From Trichomonas tenax (lineage: Eukaryota > Parabasalia > Trichomonadida > Trichomonadidae): a stretch of DNA of 19,466 nucleotides. The stretch spans positions 1 through 19,466 of the forward strand of contig JALKBU010000964.1 in assembly GCA_023091735.1 (NCBI GenBank). Reading direction: 5' to 3'. Below, piece after piece: positions 7,509-14,680 of this stretch; the first letter of the stretch is position 1; each line of letters starts with the position of its first letter. The notes under the pieces were generated by a model. The model saw only the letters and a list, made by a program, of their open reading frames with translations, ran no database searches and had not been told where the DNA came from. Made by a program: the position numbers and the translations under genes.

Positions 7509-8503
7509 ATGTTTTTTTCTTTGGAATCATATTATTTAATTCATAGAGATACAGCACCAGTGGATGTTTGGCAAATGTTTTATTAACTGATGGAAATGAA
7601 TATATTAACTGCAGTAACTGTGAAATTAATTAAGCAGGCTAATTATGAAATTTATGTATTTTGGAGAATATATTTTCAAACTTAGCTACTGGTTCTATGA
7701 ACATAACTCAGAGCTCTCTTAAATTTCTCCATTCTGCATGTTTTTATGTAAATTGCAGCAGAAATCAGAGTCGAGGAGCAATATATTTTAAAGGAGATTG
7801 CCATATTATATAGCATAGATTTTGTACTTTAAGTTCATATGTCACTGGATTTGGAAGCGGTTTTCATTCTTATACAACTCAGTCCACATCCGGTGAAAAA
7901 CCCAATTGCGTAATTGAGTGTTCAGTGGCAAACTGTATCAAAGAATCGAATTATGTTATTATATATTTGGTGTAGTTTAGAAAATTCTAATCTTTCTTGC
8001 AACAAAGTTTTATATGACTCTGCTTTTTGCACTTCTTATTGTAAAGGTGTTTATAATATCAACTATTCGTCATTCAGCGATAACTATGCGAGCTTTCAAT
8101 GTATTGAACTTAGTTCAATCTCAAAAGGAAAGTATAAGCAATATTTATGCAACTTAGTGAATAATTCTCAAAAGAATGGATGGTATGGAATAATCACAAC
8201 ATTTGGAGAATTGCATATAGAAAATTGTTCAAATCTTGGTCCAATAGGAAAAGGATACCTCCTTTTTAATCAGCGAGGGGGAAATTATTTCTAACTAATT
8301 GCAACATAGATGAATCTTATTCAATTGGAGGTTGTGAGGATAAAAATGCTTCCATAACAAATGTTATTACTAACAAGGAGTTACACAATTTTATAGTGTT
8401 TTCAACCAATGGATGCTTGTTCAATTATGGCAATAATGACTTAACAAAAATTGCTCAAAATCGAATATGTTTTAAATTTCTTGCAATTCTCTTATTTTCT
8501 TAA
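7509..8503 (+). pseudogene. Broken trichomonad surface-type (Pmp/beta-helix-like) protein gene
   Basis: A single reading frame from about 7559 runs through in-frame stops (7631, 7640, 7646 and 7814 area, 7973), then continues in another frame over 7965-8290 and returns to the first frame until TAA 8501-8503. The translated pieces are coherent: INCSNCEIN; SACFYVNCSRNQSRGAIYFK; SYVTGFGSGFHSYTTQSTSG; CSVANCIKESNYVI; CKGVYNINYSSFSDNYASF; CNLVNNSQKNGWYGIITTFG; FLTNCNIDES. Repeated Cys-Asn-Ser turns and an RGAIYF segment resemble right-handed beta-helix / polymorphic-outer-membrane-like surface proteins that are abundant in trichomonads. A hydrophobic end (FLAILLFS) closes it. At least four stops and two frameshifts (near 7965 and at a G5 run near 8275) show decay. 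Family placement is by pattern only. Confidence 0.65.
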
Positions 8504-8959
8504 AATTGAAATAGTATCAAACCTATTAAAACCACGACCAATTCTCTCATACCACCAATCAATGGTTCAGTATTGCGAATTGAAATATTAAGCGATCGCA
8601 TTGATCATTGAATTTCAAGTCATTTAGAATCAAAATTTGTTGTTAATTTGATTGTTTAGATGGTATCATTCGCGGTGATTGAAGCATCTGTAATAGGTGA
8701 ATCTAAAAGGACAAATACACATTCGTCCTATTATTTATTATCACTCTCAAATTAAACATGGGATCTCCAAATTATGGCAAAATTTTCATGTTGAAAATGG
8801 GTAAAAGAGTTTTCTTGAAGGAATAGGTACCAATATTTGTTGTTGCAAATAAGTTGACTACAAAATATGCAAATTGATTTATTCTTGGAAATTCATGATG
8901 ACTTTTTGATATGTAAAGTTATATTTGACATGTAAAATATTTATTTTGCAGAAATTAAA
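8504..8959. other. Intergenic region upstream of the LRR-PP2C gene
   Basis: There is no coding frame. The distal part is featureless AT-rich DNA. The last 60 bp hold two ACATGT/ATATGT-centred motifs annotated separately. Confidence 0.6.
8905..8936 (+). promoter_or_regulatory. Two TTTGAYATGTAAA motifs before the LRR-PP2C start
   Basis: TTTGATATGTAAA (8905-8917) and TTTGACATGTAAA (8924-8936) lie 19 bp apart and end 24 bp before the ATG at 8960. The same 13-mer and close variants cluster upstream of the Rab gene at 12321-12463, so this is probably a shared promoter-proximal element. The core ACATGT is palindromic. Confidence 0.55.
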
Positions 8960-11392
8960 ATGGGAAATGAAGAATCCAAAATACAATACTCTACAGCGGA
9001 AGTTATCATTCAAATAGGGAAAAATCTCTCCGATTTGTCGAATTCTCCGCCAGCACCGATGCTAACTTACTTAAACCTCGCGAATAACAATGTTCAGAAT
9101 TTACCACCGAATTTAAAGCTTCTTAAAAACTTAGTCCTATCATCGAACGGTTACACCGCTATCCCTGGTCCGGTTCTTACATCCATTTACACTTTTACCG
9201 CTTTAGAGTCGATTGATTTATCTAAAAATCGCATCAAAGACATGGAAAACATCCTCAATGAGCTCCCTGCTCTACGTCGTGTAAATCTTTTCGGTAATGA
9301 GCTTTCTAAATTAAATTTCGAAAAATCTAATATTCAAGTGCTTGATATTGCAAAGAATAAGTTCACCGATATTCCAAATCTTCCCGAATCTCTAATGGCA
9401 TTAAATATCGAACGAAATCAAGTTACACAGCTGATTTTAGATAATTCAATGAATAAAATCACGAATTTTTGCAGATTATGTGCATCATGCAATAAAATTG
9501 CGAAATTTGTATGCTTGGGCACAATCAGATTAGTCACTCTTGATATTTCAAGAAACAAATTAACAAATCTTCCTGATTTCCAGAAATGCTTTGATAGACT
9601 TCAGCAACTGAATATATCCAACAACTACATTCCGTCCATACCAATATTTCCACAAACAATCACAGAAGTTTTCGCATCAAATAATAAGATTTGCGCTCTT
9701 CCCGAAGCATTATCTTCATACACATTCATATCATCAGCGGACTTCTCACACAACCTAATCAAGACCGTAAGAGTCTCGCTTCCAAACACACTTCAATCTT
9801 TAGTTCTCGCTGACAATCAAATCAAAGATGTCATAACGATGCAATTAAACAATCTCACGAGGTTGTTTATGATGGAGAACCAACTCTCGACGATACCTAA
9901 CATACAAGGAAATAACTTGATTGAATACTATCTTTCAAGGAATGTCATTTCGACAATTGATGTTACTAATTTCTCAAAGAATGTTTCAAGAATCGATTTG
10001 TCGCATTGCAAGCTCAAAACATTACCACCAGAATTATTCACCATTCCAACATTGACGCATCTGTTCCTTGGATTCAACGAAATAACAGAACTTCCAGAAA
10101 CAGTGAAAGATTCTCCGGCATTAATTTTCTTGCAACTCAGCGGAAACAAAGGAATTAACATTGATGTTGAATATCCAGAAACTCTTGAAATGCTATTTGT
10201 TTCTAACTGCGATCTCACAAGCATTCCACATTCACTTGAAAATCTTCCAGATTTCATCGAACTTGATGCGTCATCGAACGAATTGAAATTGTTCAACAGA
10301 AATCTTCGACAAATGAAGAAATTGATATTATCGAACAACCAAATAACAGAAATACCGACAAATTTGCCTAAAATCGAAGTCCTTGATCTTTCATATAACA
10401 AACTCACGAATATTCCCGAGAAACTTTCAATGATTTACTTGAAAGAATTGGACTTGAGCTATAACCAGATTCAAATATTCCCATCTACTCTTCAATTGCC
10501 ACAATTAATATACCTCAAGGTCCAGGACAATCCAATAACAACGCAAATCGTTTACACACCATTCCCGAAGTTGAACTACATCGATTTATCATCTATAAAG
10601 GCAGAAGTTATCGAGCTAAGTCGTGAATCTTACATGTACTCGTCTTCTCCTGGATTTTCTAACAGCTACACGCACAACTTCATTTTCTCCGACGGACGCG
10701 CTTCGTACAGTTTATGGCGTGGACTCCGCGAGCCGATGGAAGATGGCATTGTTGTTCGTTGTAACAGAGTCCAGCAACTCTTCACTATCATTGATGGAAG
10801 AGGAGGAAGCATAAGCAGTCAATACGTTTCTTCAAAACTTCCATCAATCATTCAAGAGCGTTCTAACAAGATTGATGAAGAAGCCCTCAACCAGATCTTC
10901 GCGAAGATCATCCAGAGCCTGAAGAAGAAGCAAATCTTGACAATACCGGATTTCGCTCTTCTTCACTTCAACTTAAATGACATTTATATAATGTCAACGG
11001 GTCATTTGGATGTTGTTGTTATTAACGATGATGAAAATATCGTTTACAAGATTACAAGACTGAAGAACAAGCCAAGAAATATCATTTCTCTTAACAGAGC
11101 ACACGGGCCAGTTCCATCTTCATACAGTGAAGGAGACAGTCTTGTTTACGATGCTTTGTATCAACCACTCATTTCGAGAAGAAGAATAGAGCCAAAAGAC
11201 AGATGGTATCTGATTTTAAGTGTCAGCGTTCTCGATATACTTCGCTTAGATGAAATCTCTGAGATTGCAAAGTCCTGCAACAATGCGGATCAGGTTGCTG
11301 TTGCTATTAGAAATGCTGTTTACACGGGAGGTTCAACAGATAATATCTCAGTTATTGCTGTCGATGCTCAAAAAATGATTGAGCAAACATAA
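8960..11392 (+). CDS. Leucine-rich repeat protein with C-terminal degenerate PP2C domain
   Basis: It has 810 residues from ATG 8960. The N-terminus MGNEES fits the N-myristoylation pattern (Gly2, Ser6), suggesting membrane attachment. From ~35 to ~570 there are some twenty leucine-rich repeats, for example LTYLNLANNNVQNLP, LESIDLSKNRIKDM, LDISRNKLTNLPDF and LDLSYNKLTNIPEKL. The PP2C (PPM) domain covers ~580-805. It keeps RxxMED (R590, M593-E594-D595), the first metal Asp in DGRGG (D612, where the family has DGHGG) and the last in TDN (D794-N795). The GDSR motif is GHLD (681-684), and the DGxxD metal site reads VSVLD with Val755 at the Asp position. Catalysis is therefore probably weak or lost, and the protein may be a sensor or scaffold. 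The order LRR then PP2C is that of PHLPP phosphatases and of the front of fungal adenylyl cyclases, but no cyclase follows. It is convergent with the Rab gene. Confidence 0.92.
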   Translation: MGNEESKIQYSTAEVIIQIGKNLSDLSNSPPAPMLTYLNLANNNVQNLPPNLKLLKNLVLSSNGYTAIPGPVLTSIYTFTALESIDLSKNRIKDMENILNELPALRRVNLFGNELSKLNFEKSNIQVLDIAKNKFTDIPNLPESLMALNIERNQVTQLILDNSMNKITNFCRLCASCNKIAKFVCLGTIRLVTLDISRNKLTNLPDFQKCFDRLQQLNISNNYIPSIPIFPQTITEVFASNNKICALPEALSSYTFISSADFSHNLIKTVRVSLPNTLQSLVLADNQIKDVITMQLNNLTRLFMMENQLSTIPNIQGNNLIEYYLSRNVISTIDVTNFSKNVSRIDLSHCKLKTLPPELFTIPTLTHLFLGFNEITELPETVKDSPALIFLQLSGNKGINIDVEYPETLEMLFVSNCDLTSIPHSLENLPDFIELDASSNELKLFNRNLRQMKKLILSNNQITEIPTNLPKIEVLDLSYNKLTNIPEKLSMIYLKELDLSYNQIQIFPSTLQLPQLIYLKVQDNPITTQIVYTPFPKLNYIDLSSIKAEVIELSRESYMYSSSPGFSNSYTHNFIFSDGRASYSLWRGLREPMEDGIVVRCNRVQQLFTIIDGRGGSISSQYVSSKLPSIIQERSNKIDEEALNQIFAKIIQSLKKKQILTIPDFALLHFNLNDIYIMSTGHLDVVVINDDENIVYKITRLKNKPRNIISLNRAHGPVPSSYSEGDSLVYDALYQPLISRRRIEPKDRWYLILSVSVLDILRLDEISEIAKSCNNADQVAVAIRNAVYTGGSTDNISVIAVDAQKMIEQT

Positions 11393-11718
11393 TTGATTTT
11401 AATCAATTCATTTTTATATATCTTATGTTTTCTTGCGATAATAAAATTTGTATAATATACCACATCATAAAAATTAAATTCAATAAAATTGATGGTGAAG
11501 AAACCGTGATATATATATTATAGTCTAATGCTTCTTCTGTGCTATAAAATGTATAGACATAATCGAATTTGATAGTTTTTGATCAAAATCTTGCATTCGC
11601 TTTTGATGTAATTTTCTTCATAAACTTTGATGCAATGCAGCCTTTCATATGAGGTGATAGAAAAGTTTAAGTAATATAAAACAAATAAATATAATATATA
11701 AAAAGATGTAATATATTT
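11393..11718. other. Spacer between convergent LRR-PP2C and Rab genes
   Basis: This 326 bp AT-rich stretch contains an ATATATATATTATA run near 11509-11522. No gene or conserved structure is seen; it presumably holds both 3' ends. Confidence 0.6.
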
Positions 11719-12306
11719 TCAACAGCATTGGCTTTCTTTCTTTTGTAATTTTTGTGGCTGCTGTAACTGCTCGTTCTGTGACTTGTGCATAATTGCTCTG
11801 CGTCCAATTTCTTCAAAAACGTTATCAATCATGTAAGCAGTTTTAGCGCTAGTCTCTATATAGAACAGATTCTCACATTTCGTGTACTGTTGAATATCCA
11901 TCGGATTTACAACACGTATTGATGAGAGATCAAATTTATTTCCAACGAGAACGATAGGCGTGTCTTTGTTGACGAGATTATTTTTGAGCTCGTTTACCCA
12001 AAACTTCGCTTTTGAAAAAGAAGTAACATCAAGTAAATCGAAAACTATTAAAATTCCGTCAGCGTCTCTGTAGTACATTGGTATAATTGAGTGATACTTT
12101 TCCTGTCCAGCTGTGTCCCATATATCCAAAATAACAGTTTGATCAACGAGATTTAATTCTTTTTGAAAGAAGGCTGTTTGCGTTGTAGAAATAGTGTTGA
12201 TGTTAAATTGATCGTTTATATAACGCTGTATTATCGACGTTTTGCCAACTCGCGCCGGCCCGAGTAAAACTATTTTAAAATGAGGAATTTGCTCCCCTTT
12301 CTTCAT
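11719..12306 (-). CDS. Rab-family small GTPase
   Basis: It has 195 residues from ATG at 12304-12306, the normal length for a Rab. All nucleotide-binding boxes are present: P-loop GPARVGKT (16-23), WDTAGQE with the catalytic Gln (63-69), GNKFDL (122-127, NKxD) and ETSAK (151-155). The C-terminus is Gln/Lys-rich and ends ESQCC, a di-cysteine geranylgeranylation signal, so the protein should cycle on and off membranes in vesicle traffic. Switch I reads TISTTQTAFFQKE, resembling the Rab5/Rab22 type (TIGAAF) but with Thr-Gln-Thr in place of the usual Ile-Gly-Ala/Val, which could alter effector choice. Trichomonads have greatly expanded Rab sets; the subfamily is not assigned. Five ACATGT-type motifs lie 15-157 bp upstream. 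Confidence 0.96.
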   Translation of the reverse strand: MKKGEQIPHFKIVLLGPARVGKTSIIQRYINDQFNINTISTTQTAFFQKELNLVDQTVILDIWDTAGQEKYHSIIPMYYRDADGILIVFDLLDVTSFSKAKFWVNELKNNLVNKDTPIVLVGNKFDLSSIRVVNPMDIQQYTKCENLFYIETSAKTAYMIDNVFEEIGRRAIMHKSQNEQLQQPQKLQKKESQCC

Positions 12307-12320
12307 TTTAGGATTTTTAT

Positions 12321-12463
12321 TTTGTCATGTAAATAATCTTATTTTGTTTACATCTTTTCAATTTGTTTGACATGTAAATATATTATTTTTTGAATTTAAC
12401 ACGTAAACATGATTTATATTTTGTTAATTTTGACGAGTAAAGTGTTGTATTTTGACATGTAAA
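12321..12463 (-). promoter_or_regulatory. Cluster of five TTTGACATGTAAA-like motifs upstream of Rab
   Basis: Plus-strand copies are TTTGTCATGTAAA (12321-12333), TTTGACATGTAAA (12366-12378), TTTAACACGTAAA (12395-12407), TTTGACGAGTAAA (12429-12441) and TTTGACATGTAAA (12451-12463). Spacing is irregular (22-45 bp). The nearest ends 15 bp before the Rab ATG. The last copy also marks the edge of the duplicated segment, and its partner at 14681-14693 is identical. A transcription-factor site or core-promoter element is the simplest reading. Confidence 0.6.
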
Positions 12464-13573
12464 AAAACTTTGGCAAAAATTTTCAAGTTTAATGAGCTCT
12501 TCAATCGATTCTTAAGCAGATTAAATTCATCGCGATTTACTGAAGCCGATATCAATTCCGAGATATTCTATACCTAAAAACAACTTCTAAAAGAAAAAAT
12601 AATAAAAATTTAAGAATAAAATTAAATTAATCACATCAAAAACGATGTATATGCATTACGAAATGAACCGATTAGAGGCCAGCTACCTATAGTCATTTAC
12701 ATCAAATAAGTTTTAAAGATTTCTTCAAGCATTGGATCATTTGAAGAGCCAAAAATATACTGTTCAAACATTTCTCGATCTATCTCTTCCGTTTGGCCTG
12801 AGGAATTAAAAGCAGGCCTTTGGTCAGAGGATTCATGAAGAAATGTATCACCCTTTCTTTCTCCTACCGTCCCGTCTTGAACGGTATCATTTCCTTTAAA
12901 AGGTGCCACTACTTCTTGAGCATCAATTTGATTATCTGTTTGATCTTCATCATAAACTGCATCAATTTGCTCGGTGCGATGGTGTGCGTAGCGGTAATTA
13001 GTTTTGACCTTGATAAAAGCGGCATAAATCTTCTTATCTCCGCATATGCAAGAAGCTATGGAGCAATTCTTGAGTAATTCAACGCTTGGACTGAATTTCC
13101 CATCGATGAATGAATGATTGAGTAACTCTGTCACATATTTTTTTCTTTTCTTCAAAAAATCCATCAATCCTTTCTCATGTCTTTTCGAAGCGCAACGTTT
13201 CAATACCTTTCCTGAAGTCTTCGAAATTCGCCTGTATTGTCAAATCCAACAAATATTTATTTCTTTTCATATTTCGATCTATTTGGAAAACGTAGAAGTA
13301 TTGCAAAAAGATAGACATCATTGTGCTTAAAACGATGTTTGGTATTTTGGACAACTTTTACATATTCATTTCTTGTGGATCTTTTTTTATGATTTGCATA
13401 AACCAGAAAATGATTTGAAATCCTGCGATATGTCGTGTTTCATAAAATTAATTGTGAATGATAAGAAAGATGGAAAAACCGAAAATTGCAATAATCGATT
13501 TTAATTAAAACCTAACATCTACATGTAATGCATATCCCAAATAACTAGGTTTTAGTGAGTAAAATTTTCAAGA
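12451..13573. repeat. Segmental duplication, left copy (with ~0.4 kb deletion)
   Basis: This copy matches 14681-16174 along its length. Both begin with TTTGACATGTAAA and both contain GATATACCGAGATA-like and ACGATGTA...ACGAAATGAA segments before the gene. Both end with the identical 33-bp string that starts ATAACTAGGTTTTAG (13541-13573, 16142-16174). Relative to the right copy, about 420 bp covering the gene's 5' part are missing near 13360-13395. The motif AAAATTTTCAAG occurs close to both ends of the unit (12476-12487 and 13561-13572), giving direct repeats that could have mediated duplication. Confidence 0.8.
12697..13360 (-). pseudogene. Decayed paralogue of the 15008-15706 gene
   Basis: The open frame 12697-13203 has no ATG at its start (only TTG). 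Its conserved core LLKNCSIASCICGDKKIY aligns with LLKCCSIASCNCGNKMIY of the right copy. Upstream, homologous residues continue in a different frame: KIPNIVLSTMMSIFLQYFYV, then FQIDRNMKR and LTIQANFEDF correspond to IPNIIVSTVLSILWRFYQVF, KLDRNM and LAIQANYQDF. That frame ends at TGA 13175-13177. A net one-base shift lies around 13205-13220, a second two-base shift near 13355, and the N-terminal ~55 residues are missing. The C-terminal tail (YIFGSSNDPMLEEIFKTYLM) is still open. It is clearly a pseudogene unless assembly errors explain both shifts. Confidence 0.8.
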
Positions 13574-14116
13574 ATTAATTCATCAGGGAGATTTTATAAG
13601 GTGAAGTGAACTTCTCTTAAAAATTTCTTTTGAAATTTGAAGGTTACATAGCATCAATTGCTTGAAATTTCGTTTATCTGAGAAGCTAAAATGTTGTCTG
13701 ATGATACTTTATTACCCGCATTTGAGTATCTGTTTTTGAATGATGTGTAGAACAATCATCATGATTATTGATAAGAATGAGTATAATATTAATTAGCAAA
13801 CACGGAAGACATCAACTTAAACGCTAAAAAATTCGATATTTTACATAAAATTTTCTCATTTATTCGATACGGAATTCAATTAAAAAAAAACTATCATCAA
13901 GCGTGTCATAGATTAATAAGTATAACGTCCACTTCATACAAACAAATTGGATTTAGCTTTAATCCTATAAAAAACGTCAAAACTCTATTTCGTATGATCA
14001 AACTTGCGAAAAAGACAATAAATAATTATTTCCAATCTTGCTTTGTCTTGCTTGGATTAAATTATAGATGTTTTCGTTAAATAAAGTAGAATAGAGACAC
14101 AAAATGTATAAATATT
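13574..14116. other. Non-coding stretch between the duplicated copies
   Basis: AT-rich DNA with no supported frame, RNA or repeat until the inverted repeats that start at 14117. Confidence 0.6.
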
Positions 14117-14200
14117 ATCAAAAATGATCAATTTCTAACTCATATTCTCCAGACATTCGTTGTACCTGATAATATGGGCTAGAAATTGACAATTTTTGAT
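14117..14200. repeat. Long inverted repeat (hairpin 1), ~30-bp arms
   Basis: The arm 14117-14146 (ATCAAAAATGATCAATTTCT...) is the near-perfect reverse complement of 14171-14200 (...AGAAATTGACAATTTTTGAT). A 24-nt loop separates them. About 26 of 30 positions pair. Confidence 0.8.
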
Positions 14201-14234
14201 GTTATTATCTATCTTATAATTATATATTGCTGAT

Positions 14235-14311
14235 TGCTTGAGTTATCTAATAGCATCACAAAATAATATGCATAAGAGATCTGTATGTCATGCTATTAGA
14301 TAAATAAAGCA
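14235..14311. repeat. Long inverted repeat (hairpin 2), ~24-bp arms
   Basis: TGCTTGAGTTATCTAATAGC (14235-14254) and the next bases pair with 14287-14311, which reads GTCATGCTATTAGATAAATA then AAGCA. The loop is ~28 nt. It lies 34 bp after hairpin 1, with unrelated sequence. Confidence 0.8.
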
Positions 14312-14469
14312 AGTAATGTAAATTGAAAAATGATACATTTCAATTCATTGCTCTCTCTACGATTCCATAAGGTTACTTCATCACCATATATCATGGAAAC
14401 CTCAGATAGGAGTAGAAAATGTAGACTTGCAAAAGAAAGTTGAAGAATTAGTTTTATATTTGCTTTGAT

Positions 14470-14673
14470 TTAGTTCTCGTTGTGTTTTTGCGTTAGAAGT
14501 AGTTTCTTTTTCTGATCGATAAGCGTAAATTCGTCTTTCGGTCGATAAAGCTTTGTGAATGTGATAAAGCTCCTGTCACCTGTGAAGACATGATCTGGAG
14601 GACTGGATTTTTTATGAAATCTCGAAATGTTAATTGTCGTTCTTCGCTCATTCTTCTTTGGCCCAAAATGAAA
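14470..14673 (-). pseudogene. Gene fragment related to the coiled-coil gene at the right edge
   Basis: A minus-strand frame of 67 codons lies between stop TGA (14674-14676) and TAA (14470-14472), without a start ATG. It includes PPDHVFTGDRSFITFTKLYR, then DEFTLIDQKKKLLLTQKHNE. Its last residues match the edge gene's SLIEEKKKLSLTQKHNEN (encoded at about 19376-19430). At DNA level the strings GTTCTCGTTGTGTTTTTGCG and GTTCTCATTGTGTTTCTGTG are shared. The fragment ends where the duplicated segment begins (about 14676), so it was probably cut by that rearrangement. Upstream residues may preview sequence of the edge gene outside this window. Confidence 0.65.
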
Positions 14674-14680
14674 TCAATAT

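Noticed and set aside
9928..10407. 159-codon minus-strand frame opposite the LRR gene
   Set aside because: It is a shadow of the repetitive LRR coding strand, with no domain and no independent support.
12820..13077. Plus-strand frame over the left duplicated gene
   Set aside because: It is antisense to the recognised paralogous core; its counterpart in the right copy (14942-15256) is likewise a shadow.
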